64,000 nucleotides of DNA from Myotis daubentonii (GCF_963259705.1 NC_081852.1:61204359-61268358); one strand, 5' to 3'; shown: positions 43,750 through 56,095, numbered from the stretch's first letter. A program made the numbers and translations. The notes: generated from the sequence alone by a model not told the origin.

Positions 43750-44315
43750 ACTCTCACCAAAGGGCAGCATCTTGGGAAGGTCCAGTCCGTGTTTCTCGAA
43801 AGTCTTTACTAGTATAATTTGACCATTAATGTAGGAATGTCCGAATCAGGAGTCCAGTCAGGCAGAGAGTGGATCAGGGGTACTTTTCTGTTACAATCTG
43901 AACAAAAGACATCCTCTCACCAAGCCAAGCAGGGGAAGGCGTTATCTAGATGGAGAGAGAAGCGCACGCATCAGTGTGCTCCATGCAGAATTTCAGATGG
44001 CTTCGTGACAGCCCCGAGAACCTGTCTGGGGATAATTTTATGGAAAAGCAGTCACAACGAAATCAATTAGAAAAGCAAGGAGGATGTGTGATCTGTCACT
44101 TTCCGTGGGGAAGTGGCTGCTTGATTTTCCTTGGCAGACTCCCTCTCAGCCCCTTGGAAGAGTTCTCAGCTGCAAAGGGAAGCTGCATCCTGACAGGCCC
44201 CCGCGTGTCCCTCCCGTCAACAGTGCGTTCCCCCTTCACCCATCCCAGAGGAGCGCCGGGCGTGGGAAGGCGTGGAGCCCGCCGCCTCCAGCACAGCTCA
44301 GGGTGCCAGCGAGCC
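43750..44315. other. Single-copy DNA
   Basis: No feature recognised. Confidence 0.4.
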
Positions 44316-44319
44316 AGTC

Positions 44320-44455
44320 CCACGGTCTCTCTCTCCTGGAGCCTCAGTTTTCTCACCTGGACAATGGGAATGAGGCCCACCCTTCGCTCCTCCATCTGGT
44401 GTTGTCACGGGTGTCCGCCGAGACGGAGGAAGTGAGGATTACTCAACACACGGGG
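44320..44455 (+). mobile_element. MIR SINE fragment
   Basis: 'gagcctcagttttctcacct' (44339-44358) followed by 'ggacaatgggaatgaggccc' and 'gtgaggattactcaacacac' matches the MIR core and 3' part. Confidence 0.8.
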
Positions 44456-45195
44456 ACTGTGTTTATCTTCGTCACGGAGCTGTAACCCAGAGCGGGCGGG
44501 AGGCACTTCTGCGAGTGTTTACACACGAGTGTTTATCGTCTTACTCCTCCATCTACATGGAGAACGCATTTGCCACATCAACACCAGTGGGCTTGGGGGG
44601 ACGGAGTGTGGGTGGGGTGCGGGCACCATCCCGCCGCCCACCCTCCAGGACAGTGTGAAGGGCCGCGGGGCTATCAGATTCTGCTCCTCTCCTGCCTCGC
44701 ACCATGAAATGCTCACTGACCAGTAAGAACCCCATATGGACCCGATCCCCGAGATGGTCAGACCAGGGAGAGACGCTGGTGGGGAGACAAGGGCAGGGAG
44801 CTGCATCTTCTTAACAGTGAGGATTTACATCAACCCTGAGCACCTTCAACACATCATCCCCAGAAACCAGCAGATAAAAGGAGGGCATGTCCCTGAACTT
44901 GGGGCATCCAAGGGCTTGGCTTGGGCCAAGGTCAGCAGAAAGAGTGACACAAAAGTCTCCTGGCACGTGCTACGGTGGGCTTGCTTGAGCCAATATCCTA
45001 TGAAGAGAGACGTTTTAAATGTATTAAACATCGGCCCTTTTTTTTTTTTTTTAAGAAATTACCCTGGCAGAGGCTCCCTTGAACATTATTTGAATAAAGC
45101 CTCATTACTCAGAGTCCAAAGAAGTTCATTAGGGAGGAGATGGCTTTGGAACGGCATCAAGGCGCTCGCCTTTCTTCCCAGCAGTGCATTGCATT
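44456..45195. other. Single-copy DNA
   Basis: A T-run at 45039-45052. Otherwise nothing recognised. Confidence 0.4.
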
Positions 45196-45199
45196 AGCT

Positions 45200-45485
45200 A
45201 CTTCCTAGTTATTTAAATCTTGAAATAAAAGATGTAAACGCCACAGTGACATCTTAAGATCATGGCGAAGGCAGGTCTTGCATGCACAACAGTGCCCAGC
45301 TGGTCCGCAGATAAAACAGTTTGATAATTAGTTGCAAAATGTAACATTTCATCAGGAATATTTTGAATAATCCAATTTATCTTTGTCAGATATGCAGCAC
45401 ATATTTTTCCGGGGCGCAGCTTTGTTCTCTAACATATTATTATAATTTCAGGCTGCTAATGAAGGCGCCCGCCAGCCTGCCGGGC
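45200..45485. promoter_or_regulatory. Candidate conserved non-coding element
   Basis: TAATTAG at 45325-45331 in 'gtttgataattagttgcaaa', with 'atttcatcaggaatattttg', 'aataatccaatttatctttg' (45367-45386) and 'attataatttcaggctgcta'. AT-rich, non-repetitive and sharply bounded on the right by GC-rich DNA. Confidence 0.35.
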
Positions 45486-46334
45486 CTTGATGTGCGGCAT
45501 GGTGGGGAGCGCACCACCACGGCCTGGACCGAGAGCACCGCACGGGCTGCCGCCACCTGCCCGCCGTGGCGCGGGCCACCAGCCGAGGGCGATCAAAGGG
45601 CCAGCGGGCGGCTGGAGGGCAACCCTGGCCGGTGGAGTGTGGGCTCCACCTCCTCCAGCTTCTAATTAGCGGATGGAAAGGTGCCTGAGAGAGAGGGCGA
45701 TGGAGATGGCGAGGGCAGGCGGCAACACCCCCGCAAGCTTGGGTGTGGCTGCTGGGGCTGCCCTGGGACTTTCCCAGGGGTGGGCGGGCGCACCCTGCTC
45801 GGCCTTATGGGGGATGGGAGAGGAACAAGGAGGAAGGAGGGTCCGCAGGCGGTTTGCAGGGGCTGCAAACACCTCTTCCAGGGCTCTGCAGACCCTCAGT
45901 GACAAGAGACCATGAGGCCTGTTGGCATCGCAGGATGCCCATGTTTACACCGATGATGGGAGCCACCCAGCCTTGGTCCAGAGAGCCCAGGCCCAGCCCT
46001 GCAGGGAGCCTGCTCTGAAGACCTAGGGAGGGCCCGGCGCTCCTGGGGAGACCTTGGTTGAGAGGCACGGAGGGGCGCTCAGACTGTGATTCTCCTGTGA
46101 CCCTGGGCACTTTGGCTCTGCATCCCCGGGTCACCCACATCCCACCCACGACCTCAGGGGAGAGAGGGTGGCTGCCTGGAGGGAGAGCATCGGCAATTTG
46201 GAACATTAGCTCGTCCTTACCAAAGGGGCACAAAGTCTGGCAAAGTAAAGAGAACTAAGAACGCCCTTATATTGTGACTCTGCAAATAGCCCCCCAGGCA
46301 CACGCTGTGTGGGAAAACCATTGATTTTATTTAA
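45486..46334. other. GC-rich single-copy DNA
   Basis: No feature recognised. Confidence 0.4.
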
Positions 46335-46350
46335 AATTTACCATTTCAGC

Positions 46351-46594
46351 CATAGCCAGTTTGGCTCCGTGGTTAGTGGACCGAAGGGTCATGGGTTCAA
46401 TCCCCGGTCAAGGGCACATACCTCAGTTGCAGGCTGAATCCCCAGCCCTGGTCAGAGCACATGCAGGTGGCAATGCATCGGTCTGTCTCTCTCACATCAA
46501 TGTCTCCCTCTCTCCCTCCCTTTCTCCCCCTCTTCCCTCCTTTCCACTCTTTCTCAACATCAATGGAAAGCTGTCCTCCGGTGGGATTAAAAAA
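46351..46594 (+). mobile_element. tRNA-derived bat SINE, older subtype
   Basis: Head 'catagccagtttggctccgt', B-box region 'catgggttcaatccccggtc', 3' end 'caatggaaagctgtcctccg'. The target duplication AATTTACCATTTCAGC (46335-46350) against AAATTACCAATTCAGC (46595-46610) matches at 14 of 16. Confidence 0.92.
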
Positions 46595-46610
46595 AAATTA
46601 CCAATTCAGC

Positions 46611-47720
46611 TGCATATAGGCAAACTTCACACCACTACCCTGTCCGCGCTGTTGGGAAATATTGGTATTTTTCAATAGCAAATTTAATGCTTGCACCAAG
46701 ACGAAGTTCTGTATCCCTGGGTGTAGAAATCACGGTCCGTAGGAGATGGAGACTGCGGGCCTAATTGTCTACGTTGGAGACGACAATGCAGTTTTCTTGT
46801 TTCTGAGGATTGACCTGACTCAGACTGGGGGTCCCTCTGAAACCAGCAGACTCCGGGGACAGGGGGCTCGCTCTGAAGGGACCTGCTGCATAGCTTCCTC
46901 TGTGCAGCGCCCGCGGCGACCTCCCTTCACCCGGCAGGCGTGTATAACGGGTGCTCGGCGGACATTTAGGAATGGGTCCTGCTCTCTGTTCCCCTTGCTC
47001 ATCAGCCGCACAAGCGGAGGCCTGGCCCCAGGATTTCTCAGAAGCAGCCATGACACCTACCGCTAGAAGGCACTGCATCAAGGTATGACCTTGGATGGAC
47101 CTGTAGGGGAGTTGATTGAGGCCAATGGGAGGTTGGAAATTATTCAAACTGGAACCACTCTGGGGGTTGGGAGCCCCCAGCTTCCCCGGTAGGAATTACC
47201 GCCCCATGGTCAGCGATATGGCTATTAGAACCAGCATCCACCTTAGCTCTCACTGCAGGTATTTGTGGGGTTTTCTCAGGCCCCCACCGGGGGGTCAGCT
47301 CCGAGAAGACAGGGACCAGGTGCCCTGCTTGCTCCGCACGTGCTGGGCCTCAGTGGAAAGTTTCTGGATAAAGAAACGACCAGGAGCCGGGGCTGAGGCT
47401 GTAAGCGGGGCAAGTGGGCACAGGCCCACCCCAAGTGTGGAATCAGGGACAGCGCACATGAAGCCTGGTGCGCCCATCAGTCCCCAGACGGAGGGGACGG
47501 CTCCCCTGTGAGCACAGGAGAGCCCCTGGCAGGTGCTGACACGCAGTGGCTTCAGGCTTGGTCTGGACCCCACGGAGCCCTGTGCCAAGACCAGCCAGAA
47601 TCTGTGCCCTTCCTATGGCGCCTCCTACAGCGGGAACCCTGTGTTCTCTCTCACAGCCCTGGGACTGTTTCAGTGCCCAGCACACTTGGTTAGTTACGCA
47701 GCCTGTTTGCTTGCTTTATT
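46611..47720. other. Single-copy DNA
   Basis: AT-richer at 46611-46720, GC-rich later. No repeat or gene recognised. Confidence 0.4.
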
Positions 47721-47724
47721 GTCT

Positions 47725-47850
47725 CTCTTTCAACAGACTGTAAATGCCAAGGGAGCAAGGTGGTGTCTGTCTCATCCACCCCTGTCTCCAGGGCCTACAT
47801 CACTGCTCGGCACATAGTAGGTGCTCAGGCAATATCGATGAACGACAGAA
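47725..47850 (+). mobile_element. LINE-2 3' end
   Basis: 'acagactgtaaatgccaagg', 'ggtgtctgtctcatccaccc', 'cggcacatagtaggtgctca' (47808-47827) is the conserved L2 3' end. Confidence 0.85.
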
Positions 47851-48285
47851 CGGGTCTCCCCAGGAACTGGTGTCCAGCCGTGAGCCCTCCGGAGAGCGGG
47901 ACTGGGAGGCCCCAGGGAAGCCAAACAATATCAGGGTTGGGCGCTGCCTCGCTCATTCCAAGAAAACAAACTAAATGGGGCACATTCTCCACTCCCACAA
48001 CGCAAACGATTTCAGGAGATGGTCAGACATATAATTTCCCGAACACTCGGTATCATCGCCACCGACATGGATCCCATCATTTCTCACGTGGATCCTGTGA
48101 CTCTTTGAAGAATTTCACAAACACCAGAGAAGGGGTTGACGTGGCAGGAACCTCTGCGGGGTGACCTCGCAGACCCTCGGCCATGCAGGCCCCCAGGCCG
48201 GGCGGAAAGTACCAGATTGCCCCGAAAAGGGCGGCTACCGCCCCTCCCTGCTCCCACACACCACGCGTGTATCCGTAACAATACA
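47851..48285. other. Single-copy DNA
   Basis: No feature recognised. Confidence 0.4.
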
Positions 48286-48289
48286 TGGA

Positions 48290-48620
48290 CAGCCCCAAAC
48301 TCGGAAATTAAAGGACTGTTTCTTTGCAACAATTAGGCCTGCAGCCCTGACGATTGTCTGGGGATAGATCAGCTTTCAGCAGCTGTAGACAGCCATTTCC
48401 GTGAGGCCTGCCTGGCTCGCCCAGAGGCGGGGGTTAAACGTTAAAGGACCTCTGTTGCATTAAGATCACGAATTTTTCTAACCATAAATTTATTTCACGG
48501 AATTCCTGAGCAATAGAGTCATCCTACACTCTTCCTTGTAAATCCGAGGGGCTGTGCCCACTTCCTGGCGTTTGCCAATTTGCTGTTTTTCCTGCAATTA
48601 GGGAAAAATGCAGCTCACTC
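48290..48620. promoter_or_regulatory. Candidate conserved non-coding element
   Basis: Two CAATTAG sites (48330-48336 and 48595-48601) flank AT-rich sequence with 'tctaaccataaatttatttc' (48477-48496). No repeat match. Confidence 0.33.
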
Positions 48621-48752
48621 GAGTTCCAAGCCCAGAGGAGTCCCTGGGTGGAGGCGACGCATTCGAAGCTGCCCTCACCTGGTGCTTTGCGAAGTGATTC
48701 TACCGGGGGTGGAGGGGAGGAAAGAAATTGTTATCTAAACACAGATGCTCAG

Positions 48753-48975
48753 CCCTCACCAGCTTGGCTCAGTGGATAGAGGGTCAGCCTGCGGACTGAA
48801 GGGTCCCGGGTTCAATTCTGGTCAAGGGCACATGCCCAGGTTGTGGGCTCAGGCCCCGGTAGGGGGTGTGCAGGAGGCAGCCGGTCAACGATCCTCTTTT
48901 ATCATTGATGTTTCTCTCTCTCTCTCTTCCTCTCTGAAATCAATAAAAATATATTTTTAAATAAATAAATAAACA
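48753..48975 (+). mobile_element. Ves SINE
   Basis: Head 'gccctcaccagcttggctca', 'ctgcggactgaagggtcccg', tail 'ctgaaatcaataaaaatata' and (AAAT)n end. Same subtype as 43510. Confidence 0.94.
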
Positions 48976-49676
48976 CGGGAGGCCATCGGCTCCCTCTGAG
49001 TGGCTGTGACCACTCCGCAGCCGTGGACAGCGCCCTCGCTTCGTGGTGCCTGGCGGTAGCGGAAAACGGGAATGAAAAGCGCTGAGAAGATGTGTCTGGG
49101 CTCAGGGGCGGAGGGGCCCGGGCGAGGACTGCGCGTGACGGCGCCTCGCTCAGGAACACCGCCCGTGGCGCCTTCACATCCTGGCTTCACAGGAATTAGG
49201 GAACAAACGGGACTGACATGGCCCGTGGCTGCACGTCCCCGCGTCTCTGACGGCAGCTCCAGAAACGATGACTGTGCTGCCGTGTTTATCTTCAAAACGA
49301 GAGGCTCTCACATGTCAGATGTGCCTTGTCTTTCAGAGGATGCACCCTAGGTTCTGTTTTGTGGCAAACATCGGTGTCAATCTCAGGAAATGTAATTCAC
49401 TAGAACCAGCGACCTGCTCGGGGCGCGGTTACAGATCGCACAGGCACACACTGGCTAGTCACACAGATGCTAGTTTATAAGGAGGCAGCTCCTTGTTTTT
49501 GAAAAAACACATGGATATCTGTAAGTAAAATAAATATTAATGGAAAAGAGTAAAAACAGCAAGTACTTATGTGGCCAAAAGAGTCTTTTGATTAGGTCTA
49601 GTCCCCGGCAGGTACTCAATACATATTTGAAGAAATAACTTTAAAGGAATTGAATCTCAGACTTAAAAAAAAAAAA
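48976..49676. other. Single-copy DNA
   Basis: CpG-moderate at 48976-49270, AT-rich after 49490. A-run at 49665-49678. No feature recognised. Confidence 0.4.
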
Positions 49677-49683
49677 AAGATGG

Positions 49684-49888
49684 CCCAGCCGGCATGGCTC
49701 AGTGGTTAAACCAGGAGGTCAAGGTTCAATTCCCAGGAGGTCAAGGCACAAGCCTGGGTTGCAGGCTCGACCCCCAGTAAGGGGCGTGCAGGAGGCCGCC
49801 AATCAATGATTCTCTCTCATCACTGATGTTTCTATCTCTCCCTCTCCTTTCCTTTCTCTGAAATCAATAACGATATATTTTTTTAAAC
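49684..49888 (+). mobile_element. Ves SINE with internal deletion
   Basis: Head 'gcccagccggcatggctcag'. The segment after 'tggtt' is shortened, and 'caggaggtcaagg' is repeated across the B-box region. Tail 'tgaaatcaataacgatatat'. 'aaagatg' on both sides may be the target duplication. Confidence 0.9.
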
Positions 49889-50369
49889 CAAAGATGTCAT
49901 TTTACTTCTACAAATGGAAAACTCTATTTCCATTCATCAAAAAAAAAAAACACCAATAATTCATTTTAATCAAAAGACAGCAAAAAGGAAAAAAAGAAGA
50001 AGGCATATTAAAAAAAAAGAGCCATTTTGTGACAAATGAAACATAAAGAGGGACCTTCCCGTGGAGGGACCCGAGTTCCTCCTCCTCACGCCCCTCTCTG
50101 TTCCCGTCGCCCAGAGACTCAGAGGTGAGCAACGTGGACCTTGAATCCGATCCTCGCCACGACCGGGCCTTCACATTTAAGATGTCGCTCGGAGGGAGTT
50201 TCGGGGTGGCAGCTGGCGGGGAAGAGCAATAGCAACACTCCTCCCGCTCGCTGCCCCGCGTGCGGGAGCCCAGGAAGCATTTGCAGCCGCGCGCCCTGGG
50301 ACCCGCTCTTGGAAGCCACCCCGTGGATGCCAGGCCCCCGCACATTAGCTCCGAGGGGGGGGGGGGGGC
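49889..50369. other. Single-copy DNA with A- and G-runs
   Basis: A-runs near 49940 and 50009, and a 14-base G-run at 50355-50368. Nothing else recognised. Confidence 0.4.
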
Positions 50370-50720
50370 GAGCAGCTTGCCCAATTGGAGTTACGAGGGA
50401 ATTTAGGAAGACAGAATGTAATTACCTGACCTGGAGCCCAGCCAAGGCACTGGTGCTGTTAAAAAAAAAAAAGTCGAGGAAAAAAACCTTAATTCTCGCA
50501 GCTGACAGAAGCCGAACACCGGCCTCTTTCTGCTTACGATTTGGCAGCGCGGGGCGCGTAAATGATCGGCGAACAATAAATTAAAACGGAGCTTCGCCAC
50601 CCGGAGCAGGCCCTCTGACAGGCTCACAGCCGCTGGCCGAGGAGCCTTTGTCCGCGGATCAGGTGGGGAACGCGGCCGCGGGCGGCAGGGCCCGGGGCTC
50701 GGTGTGCAGGGGGCACGGCC
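50370..50720. promoter_or_regulatory. Candidate conserved element joined to CpG-rich DNA
   Basis: TAATTA at 50419-50424, 'aaaaccttaattctcgcagc', 'gcgcgtaaatgatcggcgaa' and 'caataaattaaaacggagct', then a CpG-dense stretch at 50640-50700 ('gaacgcggccgcgggcggca'). No repeat match. Confidence 0.33.
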
Positions 50721-50920
50721 AGCAAGTTCTGCCCACGGCGGTCAGGTCCCGCTCCACAAGCAAACCCTTCTGGTGCCACGGGGACCAGGTCAGATGCGGC
50801 TTCAACTGCTTGCAGAGTGAATTTTTCTCTCTTCAATCTGGGCTTAATTCTGATGAAATCAAGTGAATACAATAATCTCAAACCAGGGATGTGAAATTTT
50901 ATAGAGACCTGGGAAGCCTC
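50721..50920. other. Single-copy DNA
   Basis: 'caagtgaatacaataatctc' near 50860. No named feature. Confidence 0.4.
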
Positions 50921-51015
50921 CTCTTCTCTTCTCTTCTCTTCTCTTCTCTTCTCTTCTCTTCTCTTCTCTTCTCTTCTCTTCTCTTCTCTTCTCTTCTCTT
51001 CTCTCTCTCTCTCTC
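50921..51015 (+). repeat. (CTCTT)16 then (CT)n microsatellite
   Basis: Sixteen perfect CTCTT pentamers (50921-51000) followed by about seven CT dinucleotides. Pure homopyrimidine on the plus strand. Confidence 0.97.
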
Positions 51016-52325
51016 AAACACGGAGAAAGGAAGATGGAGAGAAATTTGCCCCTGAAGGCCTGAGGTCATTGGCTGCAGAGCCGGCTCAGGAGGACACGGG
51101 GCCAGGGCCAGTCACAAAGTCCCCGGGAAAACTCGCCATGCATTTAACTCCCTAAACGGCGAGGCATCTGCGTGCTGTTTTGGGAGACAGAGTCGGGGTC
51201 AATTCCTTCCCTTCCAGAACATGCCGCCGCGCAGGGCCCCCTCCCCTGGCGGTCGCAGGAAGCTGTCCCCCGAACATCCCAGGCCAGCCTCCGCTTCGTG
51301 TTTTCCCTGGAGGCTGGAAAGAGGAGTCAGCGACAGGCCGCCCCCTTCGGGGGAAGCACACGTTTGTATGGCCCAGAGGACATACAAAGCCTGGTAAGGC
51401 CTAGGGAACACCGGCCTCTTTGCACGGATTTCTTTTCAAACAAGAAAGGCCGTTTCTCTCAGACCCCGAATACGGGGCGCACCCGTGAGACCATCGTGGG
51501 AAGTTCGATGATCCCTGCTGATCGGCTCCAGCTTCCTGGCGGGAAAACCCCTGGCATCACGGACACGGCGTTTGACGGCTCCCCAGCCAGCGGAGACGTC
51601 TGCACGGGGTTTCCAAAGGACAAAGGTACGGAGCCCGATAAATGCCAAGTGTGAAACGAGGGGCGGGGAAAGGTGCGGAGTGGACAGGCCGGGGCTGCCC
51701 ACGGCATTCCCACGCACACACGCCTGGCTCCTTTCCGAGGGACGTTGTGTTCGGAATAACTGGATTAACCCCCTGATCCGACCGTAACTATCACTATGAT
51801 CCTGATTGAATTAGTTGAAAAGTTTAAAGCAAAATGTCCTTCCCAATAGGCTGCTATTCCTGCCAATCCACGCTTCTGAAAACAGGGAAATGCAGGCTCC
51901 TCTGTGGGCGTGGGGTCGGCCGCCACCCTGTGTAGTTGGTAAGCGTCCGTCAACCCTGGCTGTTGCCCAGGAAACACGGGGGGGGACACGTTGGGAAGGG
52001 AATGGTGGTTTCTCCCACAGGTGAGGCGGGGGAAGGGGGGGTCAGAGGGCTGTGGGCAGACGCCCCGGGATTTTCTCTGGAGAGCTGCTGCTTTCTGAGC
52101 TTCTGGCTTGGATCCTTAGGGAACCTCACACTGGGCCCCAAAAGCCATGCCCATTGGTTTGAGATCGGAATGTAAAGAGGCAAACCCGAGGCCGCCTCTC
52201 TCCTCCACTGTGCGATCGGGGGGTGTTGGGGTACGTCCTCCTTTCCAGACACACGGGCCCCGGTGGGTGGCCCCTGTCTCCCCACCTGCAGGAAACGAGC
52301 CGTGAATGAATGGGACAGATAACCC
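51016..52325. other. Single-copy DNA
   Basis: GC-rich. No gene or repeat recognised. G-runs near 51978 and 52034 are low complexity. Confidence 0.4.
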
Positions 52326-52327
52326 AA

Positions 52328-52356
52328 CCCACTCCCACTCCCACTCCCACTCCCAT
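52328..52356 (+). repeat. (CCCACT)n short tandem repeat
   Basis: Four to five copies of a CCCACT hexamer. Confidence 0.93.
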
Positions 52357-52384
52357 GCAGTCAGGGCGGGGAGTGCCGCGTGGA

Positions 52385-52595
52385 GAGGGAGTCTGATTAA
52401 TAATTCATCCCAGGCAGCCCCCTGGAGCAGTTTCTCTGTGAGAGGCTCTGCCGACGCTTCCACACACTAATTAATATTTTCAAAGTCTTCCGTGGGCCCC
52501 TTTTACGGCACTTTGCCATCCGTCGGATGTGCTGCATTCTAAGTGAGAGATCAGTCCTGTGCCGATCCTATTGACGAGCTGTCTCCCCACCGGCC
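52385..52595. promoter_or_regulatory. Candidate conserved non-coding element
   Basis: 'gtctgattaataattcatcc' (52391-52410) and TAATTAAT at 52468-52475 in an AT-richer, non-repetitive island. Confidence 0.3.
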
Positions 52596-53534
52596 GGGGA
52601 TACTAGGCGTCGACGGAATTGTGTTCTCTCTTTAAAATCGCCCCCAGGACGTGGGCTGCCAACTGGTTTCTCTCCTGAGACCGGCTGAACCTCCCAGTGG
52701 CTACGGAAAGGCGCGGGCAGGCAGGGGTCATCCGTGTGACTGCTGGGCACCTGACATGAGCACTGACCTCCCATCGCCCAGTCTGATGCCCAGAACAAAG
52801 GAGTGGGCCACCGTCCCCTCCACGGCCAGCATCCCCAGGCGCGGTGGCGGGAAACTCCCCGAGAAAGAGGCCTCGCCCCACCCGGCAGCAGAGCTGAGCA
52901 GATGGGGCCAGCCGAGCCCCCTCGGGGCTGCCCGTGGCGCAGGGACTCCTCTCGGGGCCAGACCATCGGGGGCAGAAGGCAGAGCCCCTGGCCTCCAGCG
53001 TAGTTTTAGGGCACGACCCTCCCACTGACCTCACACACGCAGGAGCAGCCAGGGCCGGTCCAGGTGACCACCTGGAGGCCCTACCTCCGGCCTCACTGAC
53101 CACAGAGCCAGCGGCCGGGACGGAACCCCAACACCGTCAGTCCCCGCGGGGAGCAGCCGGCAGCCCCTGTCACTGTGCTGTCCCCATGATTCTTCCTAAA
53201 TGTTACCTGGAGACTATTTCTCCATTCAAATCGATGGTGCCTATCGATCCTGGCAATTAAAGGAATAGGGAAGGAGTAACTTCTGCCCTTGACTGTCTTG
53301 CATTCAAGAAAGTGATTTGCAGAGTCAAACGGGTCAGCGTGGACGTTACCACTTGACACGGTGAAGCACCCTCTTCTCCCGGGAGCCCCCGGGACGGTCT
53401 CGGAGACGGGACGGGGCCCGGGCCTCGCAGGGACGCCCAGCACGGGCTGCTGCCGATGTGCCGTTCTCGCGTCCATGGGCAGTGCCCACCAGAGCCTGGT
53501 GCTCGCAAAACGTTCTTCCTTATCGCTTGGGAAT
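52596..53534. other. GC-rich single-copy DNA
   Basis: No feature recognised. Chance frames up to 166 codons on the minus strand. Confidence 0.4.
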
Positions 53535-54070
53535 GTGCATAACCTAAAAGTAAGCACTTTAAAGTGTACAACTCAATGGCATTGATTGCATGCATAATGT
53601 GCAGCTGTCACCCCGACCTCGTCCCAAAGCATTTTGATCCCCCAAGAAAAACCCCATCCTTTCAAGTGGTCGCCCCCATCCTCCTCACGCCCAGCCCGTA
53701 GGAGCCAGCCAGCTGTGCTTGGTCCCTGTGGGTTGACCTCTTCTGGGTCTTTCCTGTAAACGTGACCATGCAATAGGGGGTCTTTGTGTCTGGCTCTCTC
53801 CCTCAGCATCCTGTTTCCAGGTTCATCCACGATGCAGCAGGTGTCAGGGCTCCGTTCCTGTTCATGGCCACGTAATATTCCACCATGTGGACAGGCCATG
53901 GCTATGGATCCGTTCCTCTGTGGGTGGACACGTGGGTTGGTCCACCTTTGGGCCATGGTTTACAGTGCTGCATGCGCATCTGCGTAGGTGTCTGTTTCAC
54001 CCGTTTTCAGTTCTCCGGGCACATGCCTTGGCCTGGGACTGTGTGTGGCAAAGCTGCGCGTACCGGATGG
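53535..54070 (-). mobile_element. LINE-1 3' end, old, antisense
   Basis: 'cactttaaagtgtacaactc' (53557-53576), 'gtctttgtgtctggctctct' near 53780, 'caggttcatccacgatgcag' near 53818, 'cgtaatattccaccatgtgg' (53871-53890) and 'tttacagtgctgcatg' follow the antisense of L1M 3' ends. Confidence 0.88.
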
Positions 54071-54505
54071 AGGAGTGGCTGGGACTGTGAGCCAGCCCTG
54101 CGCGGGGAAGCGGTGTGCGGTGGACGGGCGGAGCTCACCGTCATTGGGGGGGGGGGGGGGGCTGTGTGCGCCTGGCTTATCCAAAGGTTCACAGGTGACC
54201 CCTCCTGGAATGAGTGATGGTTCGCTCCATCCTTCTCCCCCAGATAACACATCACCTCCAGCTGCCTCACCCCTCACGACAAACCCTGTGTGACTTCGTT
54301 TTAGTAAAACTGGGAGAAGGGAAGAGAAATTCATGTGACTCCTCTGGCTGACATGTCTGTGTCCCACACAGCTCACGGTACAAACAGGCCATCTGACACC
54401 GAGGCGCTCACACGGGCCTTTCTCAGTCCTTCACTTTCCTCCTCCACACGACTCTGAGCACCCCGAGTCTTAACCACTCACAGGCCCCTCATCCCCTCCT
54501 CCCAC
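54071..54505. other. Single-copy DNA
   Basis: A 16-base G-run at 54146-54161. Nothing else recognised. Confidence 0.4.
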
Positions 54506-54509
54506 CTGT

Positions 54510-54720
54510 GTCCTTCGCACACCGTGTTCCCTGCTCCAAAATGCTTTTCCCTGCTCTGTCCCAAATCCACTCCTACTCATCCTTCAAGACCCAACTCCGA
54601 AGCTTCCTTGTCCATCAAGTTCTCCTCGGACCTCCAGACAGCCAGCGTCTCCTCCTCCGTGGCCCAGCCCTCTCGCCCACAGCTGCCCTGACCCCACGCC
54701 TGGGAGGCAGCAAACAGCAC
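54510..54720 (+). mobile_element. LINE-2 fragment
   Basis: 'ccttcgcacaccgtgttccc', 'ccactcctactcatccttca' (54567-54586) and 'agacccaactccgaagcttc' match the L2 3' region. Confidence 0.75.
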
Positions 54721-56095
54721 GGAACCGCATGGACCACGGTCTCCACCCGGACTCCTCCTTCCGTTTCTGCGGTTATAACACACGCAATCAGGTAAACCAC
54801 AGAACAACGGCCCCAGCCAGGGAAGGGCTGCTGTGAGCATCTAGAGAGAATGCCAGGCCCTGGTGCAGCGTTGGCAACATGGACGCCATAAGCAGGCGCG
54901 GAGCTCAGTGCACCACCGTCTGCTGCATCTGTTCGGTGTGTGTTCACCGTGGCTGCCTTTCCTCGTTGGCCATGAGCACCCCAAGAACAGGACGGCATCG
55001 CCCCCTTTCATCATGAGGGCGGAGCCCATGGAAGGCACTCAGATATCGTGGGGAACAAGTCAGCGAGTTAATGAATTTAAAGAATCGCTCATGTAAACAC
55101 ACATCCCAGAGACGACAGTTGTCACAGGGCCTATCTTTGGGGTTCGTGGCCTCTTCAGTCCCAAAGCAACTGCTCCGTTCTTGCAGCTGACAGAGCAGCG
55201 TCACTGCTGGCAGCGGTCCCCAAGTCCCACGCGAGGCTGCCGGTGACCCCGTAACCCCGTGACCCCGCTCAGAGCACAGGAGGAGCAGGAGACCTCACCC
55301 TGGGACGCCCTGAGGCGGCCTCACCGCCTTCACACCTCTCACTCGAGAGCCAGTGTCAGCAAGAGCCAAGAACGGAGGGGAAGTGCTGGGGGCCACACTG
55401 TCCTTCCCAGGGGACTGGGTGCCCTTCCGTGTGAAAAACAGCAGAGAGGGAGATGGTGGGAGGGAGTGGCCTCAGCAGTGACAAGGGACAGCCAGGAGGA
55501 AGCCGGGACGAGGGACAGCCAGGAGCAAGCCCGTTGGCGTAACGCTGGGTCGTCCCTTGCAGGATAGGGTGAGGCGTCCCCAGGGTTCCCTTCTGTCATG
55601 AGGCCAGAAGCACCCCCAGCCTGCACACCATGAAGCCCGCCTCCCGATGGTCTCCATCTACCCAAACCTCCATCGCTTCATATAATCTGCACCTAACGTC
55701 CCGCATCACCCAGTGAACCCCAGGGGCTGGCCCAAACCCCCATCCTCTCTCTCTGGCCTTGTAACCAACCGTGTGGCTTCCCACGGGGGACACCGAGTCA
55801 CCAGGACACGCTTGACAGGACCTGCCTTCCCGAGGAGACTGTGAGCATTTTGCAGACAGAGGCCGTGTCGTGTCGGATGCACGCGGCGCTCCTACAGCAC
55901 AGGGCTGGGTCCGGGAACTGCCTCTTGATTGACAGGTGAGAAGAAAGAGGGCGTTGGGGCCAACATGACGGAGGAACAGACTTGAAAGGGGCCCAGAGAT
56001 GGCATGCTTCGGCTCACGTTGCAGCCAAGACAGTGGGCCCGCAATCTCCGGGCAGGGCAGAGGCAGGGCTGGCGGAGTCCAGGCCTCACCCCCAC
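54721..56095. other. Single-copy DNA with one short tandem duplication
   Basis: A 27-bp unit beginning 'gggacagccaggag' is tandemly duplicated near 55485-55535. No gene recognised. Confidence 0.4.

Noticed and set aside
54146..54161. Long G-run as a possible functional quadruplex
   Set aside because: A single homopolymer run inside GC-rich DNA. Its length may also be a sequencing uncertainty.
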